In this document: in pieces, positions 16,668 through 25,448 of the stretch
Numbering within the stretch: position 1 is the first letter of the stretch
Layout of the letters: each line of letters begins with the position of its first letter
Assembly (NCBI RefSeq): GCF_000943555.1
Contig: NZ_JTDV01000005.1
Span: 1-64,000, forward strand
Source of the DNA: Neotamlana nanhaiensis
GTDB lineage: Bacteria; Bacteroidota; Bacteroidia; Flavobacteriales; Flavobacteriaceae
Direction: 5' to 3'
Length of the DNA stretch: 64,000 nucleotides
The notes under the pieces: generated by a model
What the model saw: only the letters and a program-made list of their open reading frames with translations
Database searches by the model: none
What the model was told of the DNA's origin: nothing
Translations under genes and position numbers: made by a program

Positions 16668-17291
16668 TTGAAAATAATCAACACAGATACTTGGGAACGT
16701 AAACAAATTTTCGAACATTTTTCGAGTTTTGTCGATCCTTATTTTGGGTTAGTTATTCCGTTTAATGTGTCTAAAGCGTATCAGTTTTCAAAGGAAAATA
16801 ATATTAGTTTTTTTGCTAAATATTTGCACGATAGTTTAAAAGCTATAAATGCTGTTGATAATTTGAAACTAAGAATTTTAGATGGCAAAGTGGTTCAATA
16901 CGATGTTATTAACGCATCAACAACGATGCTACGAGAAAACAAAACCTTTGGTTTTTCGTTTTTTAATTATGACGAAGATTTAAACGTTTTTATTAAAAAT
17001 TTAGAATCAGAAAAAGAGCGTATAAACAACTCAAATGAGTTATACCCGCCAACTAACACCTTAGATTGTATACACTCGTCGGCAATACCTTGGGTTAATT
17101 TTAAGGGTGAGCGGCAACCATTATCTGGAAGGCCCGATTCTGTACCTAAATTAGCTTTTAGTAAAGCCGAAAAAATTAATAGAGAACTTGTAATGAATGT
17201 TTCCATTCATGCTAATCATGCCTTAGTAGATGGCTATCATATAGGGCAATTTGCTGAGAAATTTCAGCATTTTTTAAACCAAAAAAATTAA
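16668..17291 (+). CDS. Chloramphenicol acetyltransferase-like O-acyltransferase
   Basis: 207 residues of the trimeric CAT fold. The catalytic motif HxxxDG is seen as HALVDG with H184 and D188, and the substrate-site phrase SSAIPWVNFKG near residue 140 also fits. It starts with TTG one base after the HAD gene stop; there is no ATG in the first part of the domain. Similar CatA-like proteins in Bacteroidota genomes are housekeeping genes and are not shown to give drug resistance. Position in an operon with kdsB and a KdnB-like enzyme suggests acylation of a cell-surface sugar, which is inference. Confidence 0.85.
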   Translation: MKIINTDTWERKQIFEHFSSFVDPYFGLVIPFNVSKAYQFSKENNISFFAKYLHDSLKAINAVDNLKLRILDGKVVQYDVINASTTMLRENKTFGFSFFNYDEDLNVFIKNLESEKERINNSNELYPPTNTLDCIHSSAIPWVNFKGERQPLSGRPDSVPKLAFSKAEKINRELVMNVSIHANHALVDGYHIGQFAEKFQHFLNQKN

Positions 17292-17329
17292 ATAAATGGT
17301 ATTTTTACCGTTTGAAAGAAAAAAAATTA

Positions 17330-18412
17330 ATGAATTATAAGAACTTTCCAATGGTGCCAAGAGTTATTTTTGGCAGAGGTAGTTTTAATCAAATAAACGA
17401 TGTTTTAGCCCCAAAACGCTTAAGCATTAATGCCCCATTTATATTTTTAATAGACGATTTTTTTCGTGGAAACCCTTGGTTAACTTCAAGAATTCAATTG
17501 GGTTATGACGACCGAATTATATTTATTCCAACTGAAGAAGAACCTAAAACCGATCAAATTGACGATTTAGTTGAAGACATCATTTTACAAGCCAAAGAAC
17601 GTCCGTCGGGAATTATTGGCATTGGTGGCGGTACCGTTTTAGATATTGCAAAAGCTGTTTCTATAATGATTACCAATAGTGGTGAAGCTAAAGATTACCA
17701 AGGTTGGGATTTAGTTAAAAACCCAGCCATTTATCATGTTGGTATCCCAACGATTTCTGGAACTGGTGCTGAAGTTTCTAGAACAACAGTTTTAACTGGG
17801 CCCGAGAAAAAACTTGGTATAAATTCAGATTACACACCTTTCGATCAAGTTATTTTAGATTCAGAATTAACAAAAGATGTGCCTAAAGAGCAATGGTTTT
17901 ATACTGGAATGGATTGTTATATTCATTGTATTGAATCGCTTACGGGTACTTATTTAAACGAATTCAGCAAGAGTTATGGCGAAAAGGCTTTCGAACTTTG
18001 TAAGGCTATATTTTTAGATAATTCGCTATCAACAAAAGAAGCTCAAGAAAAATTAATGATGGCTTCGTGGCATGGTGGTATGAGTATTGCTTATTCACAA
18101 GTTGGTGTGGCACATGCTATGAGCTACGGATTAGCTTTCTTATTAGGAACCAAGCATGGTATTGGTAATTGTATTGTTTTTAATCAGTTAGAAGAATTTT
18201 ATCCAGAAGGTGTTGCACTTTTTAATAAAATGAAGGAAAAACATAATATTACACTTCCAACAGGTATATGTGCGCATTTATCTGATGATGATTTTAATAC
18301 CATGATAAAAGTATCGCTAGGATTAGAGCCACTTTGGGAAAATGCACTTGGTAAAAACTGGAAAAATATAGCAACACCAGAAAAATTACGAGCGCTTTAC
18401 GAAAAAATGTAG
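17330..18412 (+). CDS. Iron-containing alcohol dehydrogenase, KdnB-like
   Basis: 360 residues from ATG at 17330; a TTG six codons earlier (17312) is less likely. It belongs to the Fe-dependent alcohol dehydrogenase family: dinucleotide-site GIIGIGGGTVLDIAKAVS, and metal ligands in the DCYIHCIESL and GVAHAMSYGLAF/TKHGIGNCIVFN regions. The N-terminal MNYKNFPMVPRVIFGRGSFN and FLIDDFFR patterns resemble KdnB, the 3-deoxy-D-manno-octulosonate 8-oxidase described in Shewanella, which with aminotransferase KdnA makes 8-amino-Kdo. A kdsB gene two genes upstream supports this reading. No KdnA-type aminotransferase is in the window, so the assignment is tentative. Confidence 0.8.
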   Translation: MNYKNFPMVPRVIFGRGSFNQINDVLAPKRLSINAPFIFLIDDFFRGNPWLTSRIQLGYDDRIIFIPTEEEPKTDQIDDLVEDIILQAKERPSGIIGIGGGTVLDIAKAVSIMITNSGEAKDYQGWDLVKNPAIYHVGIPTISGTGAEVSRTTVLTGPEKKLGINSDYTPFDQVILDSELTKDVPKEQWFYTGMDCYIHCIESLTGTYLNEFSKSYGEKAFELCKAIFLDNSLSTKEAQEKLMMASWHGGMSIAYSQVGVAHAMSYGLAFLLGTKHGIGNCIVFNQLEEFYPEGVALFNKMKEKHNITLPTGICAHLSDDDFNTMIKVSLGLEPLWENALGKNWKNIATPEKLRALYEKM

Positions 18413-18413
18413 C

Positions 18414-18962
18414 ATGCAAAAGCTTGCCAAATTTATTTACTTTAAACTGTTAGGTTGGCGTGTTGTTGGTAACACTAACTTATCGAAAAACAATATAAAA
18501 AAAGCGGTTATTATTGCGGTTCCCCATACGAGTTGGCACGACTTTTATATTGGCGTATTACTACGCGCTGTTGTAAAAGTAAAAACTAATTTTATTGGCA
18601 AAAAAGAACTTTTTATTTTTCCGTTTGGACTATTTTTTAAATCTCTAGGAGGAACACCTGTAAACAGAAATAGTAACGAAAATAAAGTTGATGCTATTGC
18701 AAAATTATTTGACAATAAGGAAGAATTTCGAATAACCCTAGCACCAGAAGGAACGCGGAAAAAAGTAGAAAAATGGCGTACGGGATTTTATCATATAGCT
18801 AAAAAAGCCAAGGTTCCAATTTTTATGATTACGTTCGATTTTAAGAATAAACAAAATATAATTTCCGAACCTTTCTATCCAACCGATAATATGGAAGCCG
18901 ATTTTATAAAAATGCGTCAGTTTTTTGAAGGTGTAAAGGGTAAGGTGGCTAAGTATTCCTAA
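18414..18962 (+). CDS. PlsC-like 1-acylglycerol-3-phosphate acyltransferase
   Basis: 182 residues of the lysophospholipid acyltransferase superfamily. The catalytic motif HxxxxD is HTSWHD with H38 and D43; the substrate motif is APEGTRKK near residue 105; GGTPVNR is the intermediate motif. It lacks the usual transmembrane helix and is a short soluble or membrane-associated form, as in a subgroup common in Bacteroidota. It begins one base after the KdnB-like gene stop and is the last gene of the kdsB operon, ahead of the terminator at 19059-19098. It could acylate a lipid A or phospholipid precursor; substrate unknown. Confidence 0.88.
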   Translation: MQKLAKFIYFKLLGWRVVGNTNLSKNNIKKAVIIAVPHTSWHDFYIGVLLRAVVKVKTNFIGKKELFIFPFGLFFKSLGGTPVNRNSNENKVDAIAKLFDNKEEFRITLAPEGTRKKVEKWRTGFYHIAKKAKVPIFMITFDFKNKQNIISEPFYPTDNMEADFIKMRQFFEGVKGKVAKYS

Positions 18963-19058
18963 CTATGGCATAAAATTTGTTATTTTTAAATTGAATCATG
19001 AAACATAAAGTAAACAAATTTTTGTCCCTAAAAAGAAACATGATTTACAGATAAAAAA

Positions 19059-19098
19059 TTAGAGGCTTTCTAAAACTAAACTTTAGAAAGCCTCTTAA
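19059..19098. terminator. Bidirectional terminator
   Basis: The stem AGAGGCTTTCTAAA (19061-19074) pairs with TTTAGAAAGCCTCT (19082-19095). T-rich sequence flanks both sides, so it serves the rightward kdsB operon and the leftward metalloprotease gene that converge here. Confidence 0.88.
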
Positions 19099-19116
19099 TT
19101 TTTATTTCCAATTAAC

Positions 19117-21714
19117 TTACTTTATTTCCTTTATAGCGTTATCAATTAGCGTTCTTAAATGCTGTTTATGTGCTTTAGAAGCTATATTACCCGATGGTGC
19201 AGCCATATTTTTAATAGCTTTTAAGTTGTACAATGCCATCGATTTGGTGTTGTTTGTAAATCTACTGTTTTGTTTTCCCGTTAACATACCAATTAAAGTA
19301 TTTGTGTACTCTAATTGTAAATTTTGTCTAAAGGAATTTACATTGCCATATATGTCGGCTTTAAAAATGGCGTTATTTAAATCGGTCATAAATTTTGAAA
19401 GTACATATTTATTACCATAAAGTTCGGAGTCTGTAATACGTTGCAAAGTATTAGGGTGCAACAAATGACTTAATACAGATTTTTGATAACCTAACACTTG
19501 TTCGTGAATTTTAGGATCTTCTGGCCCTTTAAAAAAGTTATAACCGCGACGTTGCATCGCTAAATAATTGTACAAATCGTTTGGCGCATCAAAGGCATCG
19601 GGTGCGAATGCATATTTACTTAAAGCTTTCATAGCACGTGTTTGGTCTTCTAAACTTACTGGCGTATAAGGCTGTTTAGCTCCTTCTTGACCTGCCATGG
19701 CACGATCAACGTAAACACCTCCAATTTGACGTGAAATTACGTTAGTTGCTCCAGCTTTTTGGTTACTTAGTAAATAGTATGCACGACGTAATGCTTGGTA
19801 CGATTCTCCTTCTTTTGTAAAACGTTGTTTAACCGTTTCCATTAAACTGTTAGAAAGTTCAATTCTATCAATAGAGTAGGTGATTGGGTCGTTCGATTGG
19901 TCGTTAATCATTACTCTTGGGTCAATAGCCTTTCCTGGTGCACGCATATCATCAGCGTCGTTACCAAAAATTAGTTCTGGTTTGGTAGATTGTTTAAGTA
20001 AATTTACTTTTTCAGATTCCGAATTAAATGGGGTATATCCAAATTGAATAGCCCAAATATCGTAAGGTCCAACAGCCACATCATCATATTGTCCTTGCTT
20101 GCTTCTATCTTTGGTGATGTTTAAAGTAGCATAATCCATTACAGATCCTGTTAAACATTTTCCCGCTATAAACTCAGGTGTTGCCAGTTGCTCTGGTGAG
20201 TATAAATAACTAGCTTTCATATTATGGTTTAATCCTAACGTATGGCCAACTTCGTGCATTATTAATGCCAACATCGATTCTTTTTTAATGCGTTCCATTT
20301 CTAATTCTGATGCTCCCGTAGCTTCAGCTACTGCATTAGCAAACATTAGGTCTTCGTGCATTAAATGTCCATACGAGCAATATTTATAATCGGTTTCATT
20401 TAAGTTGCTATAATCGAACGCTTCACTTTCTGAAGCCAAATTAAACAGTTTATCATAAAACACTCTATTGGTAAAATGTGCAAATTCTAGCATAATATCG
20501 GCACCCAAAATTTGTCCTGTTTTTGGGTTAACAAAGCTAGGGCCGTAACCTCCAAAAGGTGGTTCTGGAGAAGAAGTCCAACGTAACACATTATAACGAA
20601 TATCGCCAGCGTCCCAATCGGCATCATCAGGTTGAATTTTAACAGCCATGGCATTTTTAAAACCAGCTTTTTCAAAAGCCTCATTCCATTGTAAAACACC
20701 TTGTTTTATAGTTTCACGCCATTCAAGTGGTGTTGAGTTTTCAATCCACCAAGTAATAGGTTCAACTGGCTCAGAAACTGCTAATTCTGGATTCTTTTTA
20801 ACCAAATGCCAGCGGTGAACTAAATCACGAAAAGGTGTAGACGAGGTTGATGTTTGATCTTCTACTTCTGTTGTAAAAAAACCAACTCGAGGATCGTCTA
20901 GTAAAATTTGATAATCGTTATTTGGCATTTCTATTAAACTATGAAACACCTTAATACTTACATTTCTGCTATCGGAAACAGCACTTGAACCACCAGCTAA
21001 AACCGACGGTGCAGAATACACATATTCAACTTCTAAATTTGTGTTTTCTGGGTAATTTTTTATGCTTTTTATTTTAGATTTATCTTTATTTAATCCACCC
21101 AATTTAAATGAAGTTGGTGAAGCGCCTGGGCGACTCGCAGGTTTAATTTGAGAAAAAGTTTCTTTTAAAAATAAATCGTCAGCTTTAATTAAGTATAACC
21201 CTTTTTCTTTATCGTGAGCTTCTACTTTTAAACTAGCCATGTTACCTTGACTAATGTTTGCTTCTTTCGATTTTGAAAGCGGATTTTCTGGATCGAAATA
21301 AAATGATGTATTTTGGGTTATAAATTCAATTTTATTAAAATATCTTTCAATTTTGAAAACTTTCGATCCACGATACGATCCTCTGTTCGAGCGACCAGCT
21401 TCCATAACGCCATCGGCAATTTGACTAAAGTAAATATATTCTTTACCTATTTGATCTTCAGAAATTAGCATTTGCAAACTTCCTGTAATTGAATCTTGAT
21501 AAACAGGAAATAGGCCATCGATTTTATGGCTCGATTTAACTAAATCTGCAATGGTTTTCTCCTTATTTTTTTTTGGAGCAGGAGCAACCGCTTCCGTTTT
21601 GTTTTTATTTTTTTTCTTCTTTTTATTTTGTGCTTCCAAATTTGGAGCATAAAATAAAGTTCCAGCAAGAACAAGTGCTGAAATAAATTTGAGGTTTAAG
21701 TTGTTTAGCTTCAT
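19117..21714 (-). CDS. Secreted zinc-dependent metalloprotease (DUF5117/DUF4953-type)
   Basis: 865 residues from the chosen ATG at 21714, which gives a clean signal peptide (KFISALVLAGTLFYAPNLEAQ); the frame is open nine codons further, to 21741. The mature protein starts with a Lys-rich linker. The metzincin zinc motif HEVGHTLGLNHN lies near residue 487 with H, H and H as ligands and E as base. N-terminal and C-terminal domains match the large Bacteroidota family with DUF5118, DUF5117 and DUF4953 regions (RSNRGSYRGSKVFKIERY; WWIENSTPLEWRETIKQG). It is probably exported to the periplasm or beyond. It is a single gene with no operon partner. Confidence 0.92.
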   Translation of the reverse strand: MKLNNLNLKFISALVLAGTLFYAPNLEAQNKKKKKNKNKTEAVAPAPKKNKEKTIADLVKSSHKIDGLFPVYQDSITGSLQMLISEDQIGKEYIYFSQIADGVMEAGRSNRGSYRGSKVFKIERYFNKIEFITQNTSFYFDPENPLSKSKEANISQGNMASLKVEAHDKEKGLYLIKADDLFLKETFSQIKPASRPGASPTSFKLGGLNKDKSKIKSIKNYPENTNLEVEYVYSAPSVLAGGSSAVSDSRNVSIKVFHSLIEMPNNDYQILLDDPRVGFFTTEVEDQTSTSSTPFRDLVHRWHLVKKNPELAVSEPVEPITWWIENSTPLEWRETIKQGVLQWNEAFEKAGFKNAMAVKIQPDDADWDAGDIRYNVLRWTSSPEPPFGGYGPSFVNPKTGQILGADIMLEFAHFTNRVFYDKLFNLASESEAFDYSNLNETDYKYCSYGHLMHEDLMFANAVAEATGASELEMERIKKESMLALIMHEVGHTLGLNHNMKASYLYSPEQLATPEFIAGKCLTGSVMDYATLNITKDRSKQGQYDDVAVGPYDIWAIQFGYTPFNSESEKVNLLKQSTKPELIFGNDADDMRAPGKAIDPRVMINDQSNDPITYSIDRIELSNSLMETVKQRFTKEGESYQALRRAYYLLSNQKAGATNVISRQIGGVYVDRAMAGQEGAKQPYTPVSLEDQTRAMKALSKYAFAPDAFDAPNDLYNYLAMQRRGYNFFKGPEDPKIHEQVLGYQKSVLSHLLHPNTLQRITDSELYGNKYVLSKFMTDLNNAIFKADIYGNVNSFRQNLQLEYTNTLIGMLTGKQNSRFTNNTKSMALYNLKAIKNMAAPSGNIASKAHKQHLRTLIDNAIKEIK

Positions 21715-21821
21715 AAATACATTTTTTAGAAAAACATTCAATTCTCATTGAATTTAATTCATCAAATGTATGTAATTCTTACATTTTATATATTCAACAA
21801 AAAGTTAAATCTTAATTAAAG

Positions 21822-22802
21822 CTATATTTTCCCTAATATTTTATCCATAACCCAACTCGTGTGTAAAGCGGTTTTTCCCGTAGAAGGATGCTTTTGTTCA
21901 CCGTTTAATAAATCATCACGCATTAATTTTACATGGTGCAGCTGAATATGCTTTGGGTTTTCAGCGATGTATTCTTCCGTTCTATCTTCAGATTTTAAAA
22001 CAAACGGATTGTCGTGAAATACCGAAAATTCTATAGTACCTTTACTACCGTAAATTACCTTTTTATCGACATGATCGTTGCAACCAAAGTTCCAAGTTCC
22101 AGAGCCTGTGATGCCATTTTTATGAATCCAAGAGGCAGAAACTGCATCTAAGGCTGTATATAAGTTTTGCTGATTTGTACTAACACCTTGCGCAATCTCA
22201 ATGTCTCCAAATAAATAGGTGTACACATCTAATTCATGGCTCGCTAAGTCATCAAAATAACCAGCAGGTGCAATTTTTTTATCGGTTCGCCAATTGTAAA
22301 CATCCGATATGTCAGTATCACTTGCAGGTTTACTTAAATGTGAGGTAATATGCCTAACATCACCTATTAAATTATTATCTAACCATTCTTTTACCTTATT
22401 AAATCCTGATAACGATCGTCTATAATACGCGACATACAAGGGCAATTTTTTTGCTTCAAAGGCTTCAACAATCGCGACAGCTTCGTTATAGGTAGGTGTA
22501 ATGGGTTTTTCAATACAACATGGCTTTCCAACTGCGGCTACTTTTAATGCGTATGCTTTATGTGTATCTGGTGGCGTTGCAATATAAACCGCATCAATTT
22601 CAGGATCATTTATTAAATCATCAGCATTAGTGTATATTTTTTCTACATTATGACGTTTGGCATAATCCTTAAGTTTTGCTTCATCTCGACGCATTACGGC
22701 TTTAAGCTTAAAGCCATTTACAATCGAGTAGGGCGGCCCACTTTTAACTTCGGTTACATCGCCACAACCTATAATACCCCAATTAATGATTTTTTCTGTC
22801 AT
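21822..22802 (-). CDS. Gfo/Idh/MocA-family oxidoreductase
   Basis: 326 residues. The NAD(P)-binding Rossmann motif is WGIIGCGDVTEVKSGP at the N-terminus, and the family signature CIEKPITPTYNEA near residue 100 contains the catalytic Lys of the EKP motif. The C-terminal alpha/beta domain has SHELDVYTYLFGDIEIAQG and the final LHTSWVMDKILG. Members oxidise or reduce sugars and cyclitols; the substrate here cannot be told. It sits alone between the metalloprotease and a divergent lipoprotein gene. Confidence 0.92.
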   Translation of the reverse strand: MTEKIINWGIIGCGDVTEVKSGPPYSIVNGFKLKAVMRRDEAKLKDYAKRHNVEKIYTNADDLINDPEIDAVYIATPPDTHKAYALKVAAVGKPCCIEKPITPTYNEAVAIVEAFEAKKLPLYVAYYRRSLSGFNKVKEWLDNNLIGDVRHITSHLSKPASDTDISDVYNWRTDKKIAPAGYFDDLASHELDVYTYLFGDIEIAQGVSTNQQNLYTALDAVSASWIHKNGITGSGTWNFGCNDHVDKKVIYGSKGTIEFSVFHDNPFVLKSEDRTEEYIAENPKHIQLHHVKLMRDDLLNGEQKHPSTGKTALHTSWVMDKILGKI

Positions 22803-22926
22803 TTTCTGTTTAGTTTTTCAATCGAAACTAAAAGTACAACTTCTATTCAAAATAAATTTAAAAAAATATAAAACCGCCTTTTTAAAAATTACGTAGGTAT
22901 ACTAAACATTAAAAAATTTAACAATT

Positions 22927-23961
22927 ATGAAACGATTAAACCTAGCGAAAACCTTAGCACTTACGTTAATTTTTTCAATCATTTTCATGTCTTGTGAAAA
23001 TGACGACAACAACACTTCAAACGAAACAATGACTTCAACTTATTTATACACATCTAACAATGCCAATGGGAATATTACCTATTACAATGTCGGTGATATG
23101 AGTAACGTCATGATGACAACTTTAGTAACATCTTCTACGGCTGCCGATGGCGTTTTTTATGATGCCGATGATGATATGCTGGTTCAAGCCTCACGAAGCA
23201 ATATGATGCTTGAAGGTTTTATGGATACCTCTATGAGTTCAACCGGAGCTTCGATTTCCATTGGAATTTCAGGAAGCAGCGATATGATGAGTCCAAGAGA
23301 ATTGGCTGTTAATGGCGATTATTATGTGGTTGCAGATAATGCCGATGTTGATGGTGACCCTGATACACCAGACGGAAAACTTTATGTTTACATGAAAGAT
23401 GGTAACGATTTTACTCTTAGAAACGTTATTACAACCGATATTAAATTATGGGGAATTACTTTTGATGGTGAAAGTTTATATGCCATTGTCGATACCACCA
23501 ATGAATTGGCTGTGTATTCAAACTTTTTAGCAAATACAGGAGATATGATGCTTTCTGCAACTAAAACTATTGCGGTTGAAGGTATTGTGAGAACACACGG
23601 TTTAACTTACGATGCCATGTCGGACACGATGGTCTTAACCGATATCGCTGCCGCTGCTAACGGGCAAGATGATGGTGGTTTCCATATCATTACAGATTTT
23701 ATGTCTAAATTCAATAACACTGCTGACGGTGGCACTTTAGCTATGTCTGATCAAATTCGTGTAGCAGGAAGTTCAACCATGTTAGGGAATCCTGTTGATG
23801 TTGCTTTTGATAGTGAAACTGAAACCGTTTATATTGCTGAAGCAGGAAATAACGGCGGAAGAATTTTAGCCTTTAACAATATTGGAAGTGGCGGAAATAT
23901 AGCGCCAGTACTTAATTACGATTTAGCTTCGGCGTCGTCGGTATATTTAGTGAAATATTAA
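22927..23961 (+). CDS. Methionine-rich lipoprotein with beta-propeller-like sequence
   Basis: 344 residues. The signal peptide ends in the lipobox IIFMSC near residue 22, so it is a lipoprotein. The rest has repeating strand patterns with aspartates and glycines (LYTSNNANGNITYYNV, GITFDGESLYAIVDTT, VDVAFDSETETVYIAEAGN), as in NHL or SMP-type beta-propellers. Methionine is unusually common: I count about 21, including four adjacent pairs (VMM, NMM, DMM twice). Function unknown; a redox or metal role is speculation. A terminator follows at 23985-24027. The divergent neighbour is the Gfo/Idh/MocA gene. Confidence 0.82.
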   Translation: MKRLNLAKTLALTLIFSIIFMSCENDDNNTSNETMTSTYLYTSNNANGNITYYNVGDMSNVMMTTLVTSSTAADGVFYDADDDMLVQASRSNMMLEGFMDTSMSSTGASISIGISGSSDMMSPRELAVNGDYYVVADNADVDGDPDTPDGKLYVYMKDGNDFTLRNVITTDIKLWGITFDGESLYAIVDTTNELAVYSNFLANTGDMMLSATKTIAVEGIVRTHGLTYDAMSDTMVLTDIAAAANGQDDGGFHIITDFMSKFNNTADGGTLAMSDQIRVAGSSTMLGNPVDVAFDSETETVYIAEAGNNGGRILAFNNIGSGGNIAPVLNYDLASASSVYLVKY

Positions 23962-23984
23962 TTTTTGTTACCAGAGTTATATAA

Positions 23985-24027
23985 AAAAAGTGGTTAGTGT
24001 TTTATGCTAACCGCTTTTTGTTTTTTT
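23985..24027 (+). terminator. Rho-independent terminator of the Met-rich lipoprotein gene
   Basis: AAAAAGTGGTTAG (23985-23997) pairs with CTAACCGCTTTTT (24007-24019) with one G-U pair, followed by a run of T. Confidence 0.85.
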
Positions 24028-24042
24028 TATAATTTAACTGTT

Positions 24043-24225
24043 AAAGATTCTTCGCTGCGCTATGAATAACATGATTAAGAAACATATAAATTTACTTCGT
24101 CAGGTTCAGTTTAGTTGAAGATTCATAAAGTAACAAATTCTTCAAAATCTTTCGACTGCCTAAAGATGACGTTTAGATCTCTAAATTTTCTCCTTAAAAG
24201 ATTCTTCGTTGCGCTCTGAACGACA
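24043..24225. repeat. Degenerate interspersed repeat, about three copies
   Basis: Copies near 24043-24071 and 24197-24225 share AAAGATTCTTCG[C/T]TGCGCT[A/C]TGAA, and a weaker copy is at 24147-24171 (ATCTTTCGACTGC...AGATGACG). The last ends two bases from the yebC stop codon. Similar words are common between genes of Flavobacteriaceae. Confidence 0.6.
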
Positions 24226-24226
24226 A

Positions 24227-24970
24227 CTACTCAGCCTCTTGCATGGTGTGATAAACATTTTGCACGTCATCATCTTCTTCAAGTTTTTCTAATAGTTTTT
24301 CAACATCTGCAACTTGTTCTGCGTTAAGCGTTTTTGTTACTTGCGGAATACGCTCGAAACCAGACGATAAAATTTCAATGTTATTTTCTTCTAAATAGGC
24401 TTGAATTTTACCGAAGCTTTCAAAAGGCGCGTAAATCATCACGCTAGTAACTTCATTTCCATCGGCATCTTCATCGGTGTCTTCAAAAATTTCTTCAACA
24501 CCAAAATCAATTAATTCTAATTCAAGTTCTTCTAAATCTAAACCGTCACCTTTCACTTTAAAATTACAAGTATGATCGAACATAAATACCACCGAACCCG
24601 ATGTACCTAAACTACCATCACATTTATTAAAATAGCTACGTACGTTGGCTACAGTTCGCGTATTATTATCGGTTGCCGTTTCAACTAAAATAGCAATACC
24701 GTGTTGTGCGTAACCTTCAAAAAGGACTTCTTTATAATCGCCTTGACTTTTATCGCTGGCACGTTTTATGGCGCGCTCAATGTTATCTTTTGGCATGTTA
24801 ACAGACTTGGCATTCTGTATAACCGCTCTTAATCTCGAATTACTGTCTGGGTCTGGACCGCCTTCTTTTACAGCCATAACAATGTCTTTACCAATGCGTG
24901 TAAACGCTTTACTCATGGCAGACCAACGTTTCATTTTTCTTGCTTTTCTAAACTCAAAAGCTCTTCCCAT
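24227..24970 (-). CDS. YebC/PmpR-family DNA-binding regulatory protein
   Basis: 247 residues, a complete member of the TACO1/YebC family, which binds DNA as a transcription regulator or assists ribosomes at proline stretches. The signature start GRAFEFRKARKMKRWSAMSK and the segment DPDSNSRLRAVIQNAKSVNMP, then LFEGYAQHGIAILVE, are diagnostic. The C-terminal domain is acidic (LEKLEEDDDVQNVYHTMQEAE). It is a single leftward gene with no obvious partner; the noncoding region after it contains repeats. Confidence 0.95.
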   Translation of the reverse strand: MGRAFEFRKARKMKRWSAMSKAFTRIGKDIVMAVKEGGPDPDSNSRLRAVIQNAKSVNMPKDNIERAIKRASDKSQGDYKEVLFEGYAQHGIAILVETATDNNTRTVANVRSYFNKCDGSLGTSGSVVFMFDHTCNFKVKGDGLDLEELELELIDFGVEEIFEDTDEDADGNEVTSVMIYAPFESFGKIQAYLEENNIEILSSGFERIPQVTKTLNAEQVADVEKLLEKLEEDDDVQNVYHTMQEAE

Positions 24971-25103
24971 AATTCTATTATTTAAATGATATTAAATGTT
25001 AATATTTTCCAGAAAAGTTACTGGATTGATTTTATGATTCTCACTTACGTGCGAAAAATAATTTCAATTTCGCAAAGTTAAAAACCTGCGTATGAAAAAC
25101 AAA

Positions 25104-25394
25104 TTATTCTTCGGGTTCTACAATGCTTTCAATGGCCTCTGCTAACTGAAAATCTTTGTTAGTAACGCCACCTGCATCGTGTGTTGAAAGTGAAATGGTT
25201 AAAACGTTATATACGTTACTCCAATTGGGGTGATGATTTAAAGCTTCGCACTCGAAAGCAATGCGACTCATAGCGCTAAAACAATCTTTAAAATTTTCGA
25301 ATTCAAATTCGGCATGTAAGGCGTTATCGTAGTATTCCCAGTCTGGAAAGCGCAGTAATTTAGCTTCAATGTCTTGTTCTGATAATGGACTCAT
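25104..25394 (-). CDS. phhB: 4a-hydroxytetrahydrobiopterin dehydratase
   Basis: 96 residues, the normal length of pterin-4a-carbinolamine dehydratase, which recycles the pterin cofactor of aromatic amino acid hydroxylases. The active-site motif is NHHPNWSNVYNVLTISLSTHDAGG with the His-His-Pro triad and a third His. No phenylalanine hydroxylase gene is in the window. It lies 54 bases downstream of the RmlD-like gene in the same direction, so co-transcription is possible. Confidence 0.93.
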   Translation of the reverse strand: MSPLSEQDIEAKLLRFPDWEYYDNALHAEFEFENFKDCFSAMSRIAFECEALNHHPNWSNVYNVLTISLSTHDAGGVTNKDFQLAEAIESIVEPEE

Positions 25395-25448
25395 AGTATG
25401 TGTTTAATTAGGTAATACAAGTTACAGTTTTGTGGGCTATAAATCAAA

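Noticed and set aside
16668-17291. CAT-like gene as a chloramphenicol resistance determinant
   Set aside because: The fold and HxxxDG motif match, but it sits in a sugar/lipid operon and such paralogues are common chromosomal genes; nothing shows drug specificity.
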